This document shows positions 15,665-25,192 of a stretch of 64,000 nt of DNA, piece after piece. The notes under the pieces are model-generated. The model saw only the letters and a program-made list of their open reading frames with translations. It did no database searches and was not told the origin of the DNA. The position numbers were made by a program, and so were the translations under genes. Where the stretch lies: NCBI RefSeq assembly GCF_018390605.1, contig NZ_JAHBGD010000010.1:1-64000 (forward strand). The letters are read 5' to 3'. Numbering within the stretch: the stretch's first letter is position 1; each line of letters opens with the position of its first letter. Source of the DNA: Ancylobacter defluvii (GTDB lineage Bacteria; Pseudomonadota; Alphaproteobacteria; Rhizobiales; Xanthobacteraceae).

Positions 15665-16920
15665 AGCTCGCTCCTTCCAGCCTGCGCGGAAGAGTAACCC
15701 TCGCCCTCGTCATGACCGTTCTCGTGGTGGGGGTCGGCGGCTATGCGCTGCGCGACCGCATTCCCTTCGGCCTCAGGCTCGGCGTGGCCGACACGGCGCA
15801 GGCGACAACCGCCCCCGAGCCGCAGGCGGCGCGCGGTGTCACCGTCAGCGTGGTGCCGGCCGCCCCGCGCGAGGTGATCGAGCGCCTGCCGGTCACCGGC
15901 ACGCTGGCCGCCCGCGAGGAGATCATGGTCGGGCCGGAGATCGACGGCTTTCGCATCACCGAAATCCTGGTCGAGGAGGGCGACCGCGTCGAGAAGGGCG
16001 CGGTGCTCGCCCGGCTGTCACGCGACATGATCGAGACGCTGCTCGCCCAGAACACCGCCAACGCCGCCAAGGCGCAGGCCGCCATCGCCCAGCAGAAGGC
16101 GGCGCTGGAGCAGGCCAAGGCCCAGCTCATCGAGGCGGAAGCATCGGTCGAGCGCGCGCGCACGCTGATCAAGACCGGCGCCACCTCGCAGGAAGTGCTC
16201 GACCAGCGCGAGCGCGCCGTCAGCGTCGCCAGCGCACAGGTGACCGCCGCTGAGGAAATGGTGACGGCGGCGCAGGCGGATGCCGCCCAGATCAAGGCCA
16301 ATCGCGACGAAATCGAGGTGCGGCTGGCCCGGACCGAGATCCGCGCGCCGGAAGCCGGCATCGTGTCGTCCCGCGCCGCGCGTCTGGGCGCCATCGTGCT
16401 CTCGGCTAATGCGGAGCCGCTGTTCCGCATCGTCAAGGACGGCGCCATCGACCTCGACGCCGAAGTGCCGGAATCGGCGCTGCCGCGCATCAGGCCCGGC
16501 CTGCCGGTCGAGGTGACGCCGGCGGGATTCAGCCAGCCCTTCGGCGCCAAGGTGCGCCTGGTCGGCGCCAAGGTGGATGCCAGCACCCGCCTCGCCCGCG
16601 TCGCCGTCGCCCTGCCGGACGATCCGCGGCTGCGCCCCGGCGCCTATGCCCGCGGCGACATCGAGCTCGCCCGCCATACCGGCCTCGCTTTGCCGCTCTC
16701 GGCGGTGCAGTTCGACAAGGAAGGCGCCTTCGTGCTGGTGGTCGAGAGCGACACCGTGCAGCGGCGCCCAGTGAAGACCGGGCTGATGGGCGAGGGCTTC
16801 GTCGAGATCACCGAGGGCATGAAGGACGGCGAGAGCGTGGTCGCCCGCGCCGGCGGCTTCCTGCGCGACGGCGACCGGGTGAGCCCGGTGCCGCTCGCCG
16901 ACGCGAAAGGCGGCGTGTGA
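15661..16920 (+). CDS. RND efflux periplasmic adaptor subunit
   Basis: A 419-residue membrane fusion protein of the HlyD/AcrA type. N-terminal membrane anchor (about 10-28), barrel-sandwich/lipoyl halves around GFRITEILVEEGDRVEKGAV (about 96-115) and IRAPEAGIVSSRAARLGAIV (about 230-249), a long Ala/Gln-rich helical hairpin between them (about 120-220), then beta-barrel and membrane-proximal domains. It bridges the RND permease and an outer-membrane channel. No outer-membrane factor gene follows in the operon, so a TolC-like protein encoded elsewhere is probably shared. Coupled to tetR upstream and to the permease downstream by overlapping stop/start codons. Confidence 0.93.
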   Translation: MKLAPSSLRGRVTLALVMTVLVVGVGGYALRDRIPFGLRLGVADTAQATTAPEPQAARGVTVSVVPAAPREVIERLPVTGTLAAREEIMVGPEIDGFRITEILVEEGDRVEKGAVLARLSRDMIETLLAQNTANAAKAQAAIAQQKAALEQAKAQLIEAEASVERARTLIKTGATSQEVLDQRERAVSVASAQVTAAEEMVTAAQADAAQIKANRDEIEVRLARTEIRAPEAGIVSSRAARLGAIVLSANAEPLFRIVKDGAIDLDAEVPESALPRIRPGLPVEVTPAGFSQPFGAKVRLVGAKVDASTRLARVAVALPDDPRLRPGAYARGDIELARHTGLALPLSAVQFDKEGAFVLVVESDTVQRRPVKTGLMGEGFVEITEGMKDGESVVARAGGFLRDGDRVSPVPLADAKGGV

Positions 16921-19900
16921 TGGCGCTCAATATCTCCGCCTGGTCGATCCGCTCGCCGATCCCCTCGATCGTGCTGTTCGTGGTGCTGACCGCGCTCGGC
17001 CTCTACACCTTCGACCGGCTGCCGGTGACGCGCATGCCGAACATCGACGTGCCGATCGTCACTGTCACCGTCACCCAGCCCGGAGCCGCCCCGAGCGAGC
17101 TGGAAACCCAGGTGACCAAGCGGATCGAGACCGCCATCGCCGGCACCCAGGGGGTGAAGCACATCACCTCCTCCATCACCGAGGGCGCCTCGGTGACCAC
17201 GGTGGAATTCCAGCTGGAGACTCAGGTCGACCGCGCGGTGAACGACGTGCGCGACGCGGTGACCGGCATCCGCTCCGAACTGCCGCAGGATATCGAGGAG
17301 CCGCTGATCCGGCGCGTCGATGTCGAGGGCATGGCCATCGTCACCTATGCCGCCTCGGCGCCGCAGATGACGCCGGACGAGCTGTCCTGGTTCGTCGACG
17401 ACACGGTGATCCGCGCGCTGCAGGGCGTGCGCGGCGTCGCGCAGGTGAAGCGCGAGGGCGGTGTCGACCGCGAGATCCGCATCTCGCTCAACCCGGACAA
17501 GCTCGCGGCACTGGGCGTGACCGCCGCCGACGTCAACCGCCAGCTGGTCGCCACCAATGTCGACCTCGCCGGCGGCCGCGGCGAAATCGGCACCCAGGAG
17601 CAATCGGTGCGCACGCTGGGCGGCGCATTGACCGTCGCCGACCTCGCCGAGACCCGCATCTCGCTGCCCGCGACCGCCACCAGTTCCTCGCGGCAGGTGC
17701 GGCTCGCCGACCTCGCCACCGTCACCGACGGCGCCGCCGAGCCGCGCATCTTCGCCCAGCTCGACGGCAAGCCGGTGGTCGCCTTCGGCATCTACCGCGC
17801 CAAGGGCTTCTCGGATGTCGACGTCGCCAACCGGGTGGAGGAGGCGCTGCGCCAGCTCGAGGCGGCGCATCCCGAGGCGACGATCACGCTGATCGATTCG
17901 ATGGTGCGCTACACCGAGGCCGACTACACCTCGGCGATGCACACGCTGATCGAGGGCGCGGTGCTCGCCATCATCGTGGTGCTGCTGTTCCTGCGCGACT
18001 GGCGGGCGACCATCATCTCCGCCACCGCCATCCCGCTCTCCATCCTGCCCACCTTCTGGGTGATGGACATGCTCGGCTTCTCGCTCAACGGCGTGAGCCT
18101 GCTGGCGGTGACGCTGGTGACCGGCATCCTGGTCGACGACGCCATCGTCGAGATCGAGAACATCGTGCGCCACATGCGCATGGGCAAATCCGCCTATCGC
18201 GCCGCCATCGACGCCGCCGACGAGATCGGCCTCGCCGTGGTGGCGACGACGCTGACCATCGTCGCGGTGTTCGCCCCGGTGAGCTTCATGGGCGGCATTG
18301 CCGGGCAGTATTTCCGCCAGTTCGGCATCACCGTCGCCGTGGCGGTGCTGTTCTCGTTGCTGGTGGCGCGCCTGCTCACCCCGATGCTGGCGGCGTATTT
18401 CCTGCGCGATCATGGCCACCGCGAGAAGCCCGACAGTGCGCTGATGCGCTTCTATATCCGGCTGCTGCGCGCCAGCGTGCGCCACCGCTTCGTCACCGTG
18501 GCCGCCGGCATCCTCTTGTTCATCGGCTCGATGTGGCTCTCCACGCTGCTGCCCTCCGGCTTCATCCCCAATGCCGACGTCTCGCGCTCGGTGCTGGCGC
18601 TGGAACTGCCGCCGGGTTCCACGCTGGATTCCACCCGCCGGGTGGTCAACGAGGTCACCGTGCTGCTGGAGAACCAGCCGGAGGTGGCGAGCGTGTTCGC
18701 CACCGGCGGCGGCGGCGTGGCGGCCGGCCCGGTGAGCGCTGCCGGCGAGGTGCGCAAGGCGACGATGATCGTCAACCTGAAGCCGCGCGCCGAGCGCACC
18801 GACACCCAGAAGCAGTTCGAGGCGCGGATGCAGCACGAGATCGCCCGCATCCCCGATTTGCGCTTCAATTTCGGCGCCTCGGGCGGCGCCGGCCCCGGCG
18901 GGCGCGAATTCACCATCATCCTCTCCGGCTCGGACGGCGCGGCGGTGGAGAAGGCGGCGCTGGAACTGGAACGCGAGATCCGCGCCGACGTGAAGGGGCT
19001 GACCAATGTGGTGACGTCGGCGGCGCTGGAGCGGCCGGAGCTGCGGGTGACGCCGCGCCTCGCCGAATCGGCGCAGCTCGGCGTCTCCGTCGCCGACATC
19101 GCGCAGACGGTGCGCATCGCCACCATTGGCGACATCTCGCAGAACCTTGCCAAATTCTCCGCCGGCGACCGACAAGTGCCGATCCGCGTGCAGCTCGACC
19201 AGAATGCCCGCGCTGATCTGTCCACCTTCCGCACGCTGAAGGTGCGCACGGCGGCCGGGGCGGCGGTGCCGCTCGACGCGGTAGCCGACATCTCCTTCGC
19301 CACCGGGCCGACCAGTCTCGACCGCTACGACCGGGCGAGGCGCATCGCCATCGAGGCCGACCTCACCACCGGCACCCAGCTCGGCGAGGCGCTGGCCGAG
19401 GTCTACGCGCTGCCGGGGGCGAAGAACCTTCCCGCCGGCGTGACGCTGAAGGAGGCCGGCGACGCCGAGATCATGGCCGAAGTGTTCGGCGGCTTCGCCA
19501 CCGCCATGGGTGCAGGCGTGATGATGGTGCTGGCGGTGCTGGTGCTGCTGTTCGCCAACCTGCTGCAGCCGATCACCATCCTGGTGGCGCTGCCGCTGTC
19601 GGTGGGCGGTGCCTTCGTGGCGCTGCTGATCACCAACAACGCCATGACGCTGCCGGTGGTGATCGGCTTCCTCATGCTGATGGGCATCGTCACCAAGAAC
19701 GCCATCCTGCTGGTCGATTTCGCCATCGAATCGGTGAAGGCCGGGCAGGATCGCACCGCCTCGCTGATCGAGGCCGGCCGCAAGCGGGCGCAGCCGATCG
19801 TGATGACCACCATCGCCATGGCGGCGGGCATGGTGCCCTCGGCCATGGGGCTCGGCGAGGGCTCGGATTTCCGCGCGCCGATGGCGATCGCGGTGATCGG

Positions 19901-20099
19901 CGGCCTGCTGGCCTCGACGCTGCTGTCGCTGGTGTTCGTGCCGGCCGTGTTCACGCTGATGGACGATCTCGGGCGCCTGCTCGCCCGCATCTTCGGCCGC
20001 TTCGTCGGCGCACGCGACGAGCCGGACGAGCCTGGCTCGACCGCGGCACCCGCCGCGACGCTGCACACCATGCCGCGCCCGCCAATGGCGGCCGAGTGA
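16920..20099 (+). CDS. RND efflux permease (AcrB/MexF-like)
   Basis: A 1059-residue proton-driven inner-membrane transporter of the resistance-nodulation-division superfamily with two repeats of membrane helices and large periplasmic loops. The opening ISAWSIRSPIPSIVLFVVLT, the helix-4 motif TGILVDDAIVEIENIVRHM with the paired aspartates needed for proton relay (about residue 400), GGIAGQYFRQFGITVAVAV, and the second-half GFLMLMGIVTKNAILLVDFA are all characteristic. Start at ATG overlapping the adaptor stop by one base (TGATG), with an AAGG ribosome site; a GTG three bases earlier is equivalent. Substrate range cannot be told; TetR control suggests a toxic or hydrophobic compound. Confidence 0.95.
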   Translation: MALNISAWSIRSPIPSIVLFVVLTALGLYTFDRLPVTRMPNIDVPIVTVTVTQPGAAPSELETQVTKRIETAIAGTQGVKHITSSITEGASVTTVEFQLETQVDRAVNDVRDAVTGIRSELPQDIEEPLIRRVDVEGMAIVTYAASAPQMTPDELSWFVDDTVIRALQGVRGVAQVKREGGVDREIRISLNPDKLAALGVTAADVNRQLVATNVDLAGGRGEIGTQEQSVRTLGGALTVADLAETRISLPATATSSSRQVRLADLATVTDGAAEPRIFAQLDGKPVVAFGIYRAKGFSDVDVANRVEEALRQLEAAHPEATITLIDSMVRYTEADYTSAMHTLIEGAVLAIIVVLLFLRDWRATIISATAIPLSILPTFWVMDMLGFSLNGVSLLAVTLVTGILVDDAIVEIENIVRHMRMGKSAYRAAIDAADEIGLAVVATTLTIVAVFAPVSFMGGIAGQYFRQFGITVAVAVLFSLLVARLLTPMLAAYFLRDHGHREKPDSALMRFYIRLLRASVRHRFVTVAAGILLFIGSMWLSTLLPSGFIPNADVSRSVLALELPPGSTLDSTRRVVNEVTVLLENQPEVASVFATGGGGVAAGPVSAAGEVRKATMIVNLKPRAERTDTQKQFEARMQHEIARIPDLRFNFGASGGAGPGGREFTIILSGSDGAAVEKAALELEREIRADVKGLTNVVTSAALERPELRVTPRLAESAQLGVSVADIAQTVRIATIGDISQNLAKFSAGDRQVPIRVQLDQNARADLSTFRTLKVRTAAGAAVPLDAVADISFATGPTSLDRYDRARRIAIEADLTTGTQLGEALAEVYALPGAKNLPAGVTLKEAGDAEIMAEVFGGFATAMGAGVMMVLAVLVLLFANLLQPITILVALPLSVGGAFVALLITNNAMTLPVVIGFLMLMGIVTKNAILLVDFAIESVKAGQDRTASLIEAGRKRAQPIVMTTIAMAAGMVPSAMGLGEGSDFRAPMAIAVIGGLLASTLLSLVFVPAVFTLMDDLGRLLARIFGRFVGARDEPDEPGSTAAPAATLHTMPRPPMAAE

Positions 20100-20127
20100 G
20101 CGAAGCCGCAAGCGCCAGACGCATGAA

Positions 20128-20156
20128 AAACGGCCAGATCGATGATCCGGCCGTTT
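20128..20156. terminator. Bidirectional terminator between RND and LON genes
   Basis: Inverted repeat AAACGGCC...GGCCGTTT with an inner GATC/GATC pairing and one A-C mismatch. A-run before and T-run after the stem let it stop transcription from both convergent sides: the RND operon on plus and the cnoX-LON operon on minus. Confidence 0.7.
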
Positions 20157-20177
20157 CCTTGCGGATATGGGACCCGA

Positions 20178-20849
20178 CTACTGTAGCGGCGTCTCGCTTT
20201 CGCCGCTCGGGCCGCGGGCAAGCGCCATCTCGGTCACCGCGATCAGCATCTCCGCGCGGGCGGCAAGGTCCGACGCCTCCAGCAGCGCCTGCTTCTCGCG
20301 CGCGCCGAAAGGCGACATCATCGCGAGCGCATTGACCAGCGCCTCGTTGGGCGCGTCCTTGATGCTCTCCCAATCCGCTTCCAGCCGATTGGCGTCGAGA
20401 TAGGCGGCGAGCGTCTTCAACAGCCGCCCGCGATCCACCGCATCGGCGCCGAGATTGGGGGTGAAATCGTCCTCGAAACCGGAAAAGCCGATCCGCGCCT
20501 GCCGGTAAAGCGTGGCGGCGGCGACTTCCTCGACCAGGCGGAAACGGGCGACGCCGGTCAGGGTGATGATGTAGCGCCCGTCGCCGCTCTCGGCGAATTC
20601 GGTGATGCGCCCGAGGCAACCGACGCCCTGCAGCGCCGGGCTGGCGGTGGTGACCAGCGCCGGAACCGGCTGGACGATGCCGATGATCCGCTCGCCCTTG
20701 AGCGCGTCGTCGATCATGGCGAGATAGCGCGGCTCGAACACATTGAGCGGCAGCTGGCAGCGCGGCAGCAGCAGCGCGCCCTCCAACGGGAACAGCGGCA
20801 CCGCGGAGGGAAGCTCCGCCGGCCCGCCATAGGGGCGATTGATCGCCAT
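20178..20849 (-). CDS. LON peptidase substrate-binding domain protein
   Basis: A 223-residue stand-alone LON N-domain protein without the ATPase or protease parts. Family wording: LPSAVPLFPLEGALLLPRCQ, LPLNVFEPRYLAMIDDAL, GCLGRITEFAE and GVARFRLVEE in the first 120 residues, then helices to the C-terminus. A very good GGAGGGTTG ribosome site fixes the ATG at MAINRPY; the longer frame is rejected. It lies 82 bases downstream of cnoX on the same strand, a conserved pairing in Alphaproteobacteria that points to a role in protein quality control. Precise function unknown. Confidence 0.92.
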   Translation of the reverse strand: MAINRPYGGPAELPSAVPLFPLEGALLLPRCQLPLNVFEPRYLAMIDDALKGERIIGIVQPVPALVTTASPALQGVGCLGRITEFAESGDGRYIITLTGVARFRLVEEVAAATLYRQARIGFSGFEDDFTPNLGADAVDRGRLLKTLAAYLDANRLEADWESIKDAPNEALVNALAMMSPFGAREKQALLEASDLAARAEMLIAVTEMALARGPSGESETPLQ

Positions 20850-20931
20850 CAACCCTCCGAAGCGCCGGCCCGGTGGGCCGGCCGTCATTCACGCGAAAAG
20901 ACGAGGACTGGACCCGGCTCCGGGCCAGCCG

Positions 20932-21858
20932 TCAGGCGAACAGGATGGACGAGAGGCGGCGGCGGCCGAGCACCGTCATCTCGTCGGTCGGGCCCCAGGC
21001 CTCGAAGAACTGCACCAGCTGCTTGCGGGCGCCGTCCTCGGCCCACGTGCGGTCCTTGCGCACGATGGTCAGCAGCTGGTCGATCGCCTCTTCCCGCTTG
21101 CCGCGGGCATTGAGCGCCAAAGCGAGGTCGAAACGCGCCTGATGGTCGGCGGCATTGGCCTCGACCTTCGCCTCCAGCTCCTTCACGTCGCCGAGGGCGA
21201 CCGCGGCCTCCTCCAGCTCGATGGCGGCACGGACGGCGGCGACCGCCGCGTCATTGACGCCGGCGGCCGGCACCAGATCCAGCGTCGCCTTGGCCTGGGC
21301 GAGATCGCCGGTGGCGAGATGGGCGCGGGCGATGCCGGCGAACGCCTTCACATTCTCCGGCTCCTCGGCGAGCACGTGGGCGTAGAGCTCGGTGGCGCCG
21401 GCGGCATCGCCCTCGGCCAGGGCGGCATCGGCGCTGGCGAGGATCTCGGCGAGGTCCGGCCCGCCGCCACCGCCGGCGGCGACCAGGCGATCGACCAGCG
21501 CCTGCACCTGCGATTCCGGCTGGGCGCCCATGAAGCCGTCCACCGGCTGGCCGTTGACGAAGGCGTAGACGGTCGGCAGCGACTGGATGCCGAGCTGCTG
21601 GGCGACGGAGGGGTGCTCGTCGGTGTTCATCTTGGCGAGGCGCACCTTGCCCTTGGCACCGCGCACCACCTTCTCGATCACCGGGGTGAGCTGCTTGCAG
21701 GGGCCGCACCACGGCGCCCAGAAATCGACCAGCACCGGGCGGCGCTTCGATTCCTCCACCACGTCCTGCATGAAGCTGCGGGTGGTGGTGTCGATGATGA
21801 CGTCGTCACCGGCCGCAGCGCCCTGCGGGGCCGGTTCGGCGGACTGGTTGAGCAGCAT
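20932..21858 (-). CDS. cnoX: Thioredoxin-TPR co-chaperone CnoX (YbbN)
   Basis: A 308-residue fusion of an N-terminal thioredoxin domain (about 20-130; active site WAPWCGPCK, Cys51 and Cys54, then QSLPTVYAFVNGQPV with the cis-Pro) and a C-terminal tetratricopeptide-like helical region (about 140-300). This layout is that of CnoX/YbbN, which guards oxidised substrates and hands them to GroEL or DnaK. In E. coli the motif is SxxC; alphaproteobacterial proteins keep a full CxxC as here, so oxidoreductase activity is likely. Heads an operon with the LON-domain gene. Confidence 0.9.
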   Translation of the reverse strand: MLLNQSAEPAPQGAAAGDDVIIDTTTRSFMQDVVEESKRRPVLVDFWAPWCGPCKQLTPVIEKVVRGAKGKVRLAKMNTDEHPSVAQQLGIQSLPTVYAFVNGQPVDGFMGAQPESQVQALVDRLVAAGGGGGPDLAEILASADAALAEGDAAGATELYAHVLAEEPENVKAFAGIARAHLATGDLAQAKATLDLVPAAGVNDAAVAAVRAAIELEEAAVALGDVKELEAKVEANAADHQARFDLALALNARGKREEAIDQLLTIVRKDRTWAEDGARKQLVQFFEAWGPTDEMTVLGRRRLSSILFA

Positions 21859-21929
21859 GTGGCGTCCTCGGAACGGATCGGTATTCGGTCGGTGACTAAA
21901 ATGGTCCGTCAGGCGGCGATTGCAACCGC

Positions 21930-22469
21930 TCAGGCGACGCCGGATGCCGTATCGGCATCGGCTTCCTGCCGGCGCGGTACTGCAAGGATGCGCGGCTCAT
22001 GGCCGGTCGCGCGCAGGAAGCGGACGAGATCGTCGCGGGCAATGCTGGTGGTGGCGGTATTGACCAGCGGGTGGCAATTGATGGTCTGGTGATCCATCAG
22101 CCCGGCATCGATGATCACCCCGACCCGGCCGCCGGTGTCGTTGACCGGGCCGAAGGCGGTGACCGAGCCGGGCTTCACCCCCAGTACCTCCTCCAAAAGC
22201 TCGGCGCTGCCGAAGGACAGGCGGCTGGCGGCACCGAGCGGCCCGTGCAGGCTCTTGAGGTCGACCGGCACGTCCTGCCCGACGACGACGAGGAACAGAT
22301 TGCCCTTCTTGTCCTTAAGGAACAGATTCTTGGTGTGGCCGCCCGGCAAGGCCTCGATCACCGCCTGCGATTCCGCCACGGTGAACACCGGCGGGTGCTC
22401 GACGGTGCGGGTCTCGATGCCAAGCTCGGCAAGGCGGGCGAACAGTTCGGCGGGCGTCAGGGCGGGCAT
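21930..22469 (-). CDS. YbaK/ProX-type aminoacyl-tRNA deacylase
   Basis: A 179-residue trans-editing protein of the prolyl-tRNA synthetase-associated domain family, which hydrolyses mischarged tRNA (for example Ala-tRNAPro). Signatures: HPPVFTVAESQAVIEALPGG, HTKNLFLKDKKGNLFLVVVG with the conserved lysine, SFGSAELLEEVLGVKPGSVT and FGPVNDTGGRVGVIID. Start at MPALTPAEL, the common family start; a frame extending upstream is antisense to the DUF1801 gene. Divergent from that gene with 111 bases between. The specific amino acid edited is not certain. Confidence 0.92.
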   Translation of the reverse strand: MPALTPAELFARLAELGIETRTVEHPPVFTVAESQAVIEALPGGHTKNLFLKDKKGNLFLVVVGQDVPVDLKSLHGPLGAASRLSFGSAELLEEVLGVKPGSVTAFGPVNDTGGRVGVIIDAGLMDHQTINCHPLVNTATTSIARDDLVRFLRATGHEPRILAVPRRQEADADTASGVA

Positions 22470-22580
22470 GGTCAAATCCTTCGGCAGCCCGCCGGTTGCA
22501 GACCCTGTCGGCGACATGGCCTGGTGCGGGCCTCTGCGCTCCGCGGCAGGATGCGCGCGGCAAGAAGGGAGCAGGCGAGG

Positions 22581-23132
22581 ATGTCGTATCAAAAGCCGAC
22601 CGCCGGGAGCAAGGGACCGGCCGAAAGACCGGCGAAGGGATCGGCGAAGGGATCGACGAAGACGGGCGCACCGGCCGGGCGACCCGACGGCGAAGCCGCC
22701 CCGGCCAGTGCGGGAAAAGCCGGCAAGACCGTCACGCTGCTGTCCGGCGGCAACCCGCAGATCGCCAAGGCCGATGGCGACGCGCCGGTGCAGGACTACA
22801 TCGCCGCGATGCCGGGCTGGAAACGCGATGTCGGCCGGCGTCTCGATGCGCTCATCGTCGGCTGCGTGCCCGAGGTGGCCAAGGCGGTGAAGTGGAACTC
22901 GCCGCTCTACGGCATCGAGGGCCGGGGCTGGTTCCTGTCTTTCCACGTCTTCACCCACTACATCAAAGTCACCTTCTTCCAAGGCACCTCGCTGCAACCG
23001 CTGCCGCCTGGCGGCACGGCGCGCAGCGGGGCTGCGCGCTGGATCGACATCCGCGAAGACGAGCCGTTCGACGAGGCGCAGATGGCCGGCTGGATCAGGC
23101 AGGCGGCGGCACTGCCCGGCTGGGTTCCTTAG
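22581..23132 (+). CDS. DUF1801 domain protein with Lys/Pro/Gly-rich N-terminus
   Basis: A 183-residue protein. The C-terminal part (about 70-180) is a DUF1801 domain, a small fold distantly like the E. coli protein YdhG: VQDYIAAMPGWKRDVGRRLD, VAKAVKWNSPLYGIEGRGWF, then FHVFTHYIKVTFFQG and a closing helix. The N-terminal 55 residues are low complexity, rich in Gly, Ala, Lys and Pro (GPAERPAKGSAKGSTKTG), suggesting a disordered or nucleic-acid-contacting tail. No assigned function for the family. ATG preceded by a GCGAGG site. Monocistronic by spacing. Confidence 0.85.
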   Translation: MSYQKPTAGSKGPAERPAKGSAKGSTKTGAPAGRPDGEAAPASAGKAGKTVTLLSGGNPQIAKADGDAPVQDYIAAMPGWKRDVGRRLDALIVGCVPEVAKAVKWNSPLYGIEGRGWFLSFHVFTHYIKVTFFQGTSLQPLPPGGTARSGAARWIDIREDEPFDEAQMAGWIRQAAALPGWVP

Positions 23133-23230
23133 CCGCCCCCGCCGCGCCAGCAGGCGTGATGCAACGGACCCGTTGACAGAAGCGGGGCGGCAATCCCACA
23201 TCTGGGCGACCAACCGGGAAAGTGATCACA

Positions 23231-24031
23231 ATGCGTCCTGTCATCGGCGTCATCTGCGACGTGAAGGCTTCCGGCGGGCATGTCCTTCACGGCGTCACCG
23301 AAAAATACATCTATGCGGTCGCCAATGGCGCGCAGGCGCTGCCGGTGCTGCTGCCGGGCACCGTTTCGGCGGTCGATGCCGCCATGGCGCCGGAACGGCT
23401 GGTGCTGGACGAGATCTTCGACCTCGTCGACGGCATCTTCCTGCCGGGGAGCCCCTCCAACGTCGCGCCGCATTTGTATGGCGACGCGCCCTATGAGCCG
23501 CCGCTGCCCTCCGATCCCCACCGCGACGACCTGTCGATCCCGCTGATCCGCGGCGCGATCGAGCGCGGCGTGCCGCTGTTCGGCGTCTGCCGCGGCTTTC
23601 AGGAGATGAACGTCGCGCTGGGCGGCTCGCTGTTCCAGAAGGTCTACGAGCAGCCCGGCCATTTCGACCATCGCGAGGATTCCAGCCTCGACATTGCCGG
23701 CCAGTACGCGCCGGTGCACGACGTGGTGCTGGAGCCCGGCGGGCTGTTGGCAAGCCTCGCCGGCGCGCCGCGCTGGAAGGTGAACTCGCTGCACGGCCAG
23801 GGCATCAACCAGCTGGCGCCGGCACTGACGGTGGAGGCGCGCGCCGAGGACGGCCTGGTCGAGGCGTTCCGGGTGACCGATGCGCCGGGCTTCACGCTGG
23901 CCATCCAGTGGCACCCGGAATGGCGCTTCTGGGACGACCGGCTGTCGACCGCCGTGTTCACCGCTTTCGGCGCCGCCGCGCGCCTTCGGGCCGAGCGGCG
24001 GGGCGGACGGGCGCTGAAGGCGGCGGAGTAA
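23231..24031 (+). CDS. Gamma-glutamyl-gamma-aminobutyrate hydrolase family protein
   Basis: A 266-residue class I glutamine amidotransferase-like hydrolase (peptidase C26). The triad is present: Cys120 in LFGVCRGFQEMNVALGG, His228 and Glu230 in AIQWHPEWRF. PuuD, the type enzyme, releases GABA from gamma-glutamyl-GABA in putrescine catabolism; family members also act on folate polyglutamates and other gamma-glutamyl amides. No other puu genes are adjacent, so the substrate is open. A convergent FCD-type GntR regulator lies 10 bases beyond the stop. Start at ATG with GGGAAAG upstream; an in-frame GTG nine bases earlier is possible. Confidence 0.9.
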   Translation: MRPVIGVICDVKASGGHVLHGVTEKYIYAVANGAQALPVLLPGTVSAVDAAMAPERLVLDEIFDLVDGIFLPGSPSNVAPHLYGDAPYEPPLPSDPHRDDLSIPLIRGAIERGVPLFGVCRGFQEMNVALGGSLFQKVYEQPGHFDHREDSSLDIAGQYAPVHDVVLEPGGLLASLAGAPRWKVNSLHGQGINQLAPALTVEARAEDGLVEAFRVTDAPGFTLAIQWHPEWRFWDDRLSTAVFTAFGAAARLRAERRGGRALKAAE

Positions 24032-24041
24032 CCTTCCCCGC

Positions 24042-24716
24042 TCAGCCGAGCTGGGCGCGCAGATGGCCGATGCCGTCGCGGATATCGGCTTCGATCGCCG
24101 CGCGCAGCGCCGCCTCGTCGCCGGCGGCCAGCGCCGCGAGCGCTTCCTGGTGGCGGTCGACGCGGTAATGCTCCTCCAAATCGGCCAGAGCGAGGCGCAT
24201 GAAGGGCCCGATCTGCAGCCACACCGATTCGATCAGCGGCATCAGCACCGAATCGGCGCGGGTGCCGTAGAGCGCCGCGTGGAAGGCAAGATTGGTCTCG
24301 ATCATCGCCTCGATGTCGCCCTGCTTCCACGCCGCATCCGACCGGCCGTCGAGCACGGCAAGGCGTTGGCGGAACCCCGCATCGGCATAGGGCAAGGCGC
24401 GGGCGGCGGCTTCGCTCTCCAGCAGCGTGCGGGCGGCGAACAGTTCGTCGAAGCGTTGCGCCGTCATCTCCGGCACCCGCACCCGACGATTGTCGAGCAG
24501 CACCAGCGCCCGCTCGGCGACCAGCCGCCGCAGCGCCTCGCGCACCGGCATGGCGGAGACGCCGAGCGCCTCGGCGAGGCCGCGTATGGTCACCGCCTGG
24601 CCGGGCGGGAAGCGACCGCTCATCACCGATCGCCGCAATCGGCGGAAAACCCATTGCTGCACGGTCTCGCCAGGCAGGCGCGGTTCATCGGCAAGGGCGA
24701 AAGAGGCGGTGTTCAT
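24042..24716 (-). CDS. GntR family regulator (FCD/FadR subfamily)
   Basis: A 224-residue regulator with an N-terminal winged helix ([20 protein letters not shown], then [20 protein letters not shown]) and a C-terminal FCD ligand domain (about 95-220) holding the usual metal-binding His/Asp pattern in FHAALYG and similar segments. FCD regulators usually sense small acids. Start taken at MNTASFALA because homologues start close to the HTH; the frame continues 31 codons upstream. It is tail-to-tail with the glutaminase-like hydrolase gene and divergent from trmB-activator-like Trm112; its target genes cannot be told from position alone. Confidence 0.92.
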   Translation of the reverse strand: MNTASFALADEPRLPGETVQQWVFRRLRRSVMSGRFPPGQAVTIRGLAEALGVSAMPVREALRRLVAERALVLLDNRRVRVPEMTAQRFDELFAARTLLESEAAARALPYADAGFRQRLAVLDGRSDAAWKQGDIEAMIETNLAFHAALYGTRADSVLMPLIESVWLQIGPFMRLALADLEEHYRVDRHQEALAALAAGDEAALRAAIEADIRDGIGHLRAQLG

Positions 24717-24906
24717 AGGCGGTTGGCAGATCCGGAACACGCGGTGGCGGGATGGGCTAGAGGCGGCGCGCCGCGTCGCGTGCACGGGGCGGCCACATTC
24801 TTCTGACATGCTGACGCGCGATTGTCAGGATCGCCCCCTACAACGCCGCTCCGCGTCGGCTATAAGCGGGCGTCCCGCGCTATCGCACACGTCACGGAAT
24901 CGACAC

Positions 24907-25128
24907 ATGACCGAGACCGCCACCCACCGCACCGGCTATGAGCTCGACCCCAAGCTGCTGGAAATCCTGGTCTGCCCGGTCACCAAGGGGCCGCTGGACT
25001 ATGACCGGCAGGCGCATGAGCTGATCTCCCGCGCGGCGCGCCTCGCCTACCCGATCCGCGACGGCATCCCGATCATGCTCGCCGACGAGGCGCGGACGCT
25101 CAGCGAGGAAGAAGCCGCCAAGGGTTGA
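24907..25128 (+). CDS. Trm112 family protein
   Basis: A 73-residue protein of the Trm112/YcaR family: [20 protein letters not shown] and [18 protein letters not shown] are the family signatures. Eukaryotic Trm112 is the obligate activator of several SAM methyltransferases acting on tRNA, rRNA and release factors, and bacterial members appear to do likewise. Only one cysteine of the zinc site (CPVTKG) is present, as is common in proteobacterial members. Starts 190 bases after the divergent GntR gene. Partner methyltransferase not identified here. Confidence 0.93.
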   Translation: MTETATHRTGYELDPKLLEILVCPVTKGPLDYDRQAHELISRAARLAYPIRDGIPIMLADEARTLSEEEAAKG

Positions 25129-25192
25129 GCCGGGGGCCTACCGGGGCCGAGCCCCGACGCCCTTCGAAGCCGAGCTCCCGGCACTGCTTGCC

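Noticed and set aside
16644-20111. 1155-codon open frame on the minus strand
   Set aside because: Antisense to the RND permease; Arg/His/Asp/Gly-rich shadow without motifs.
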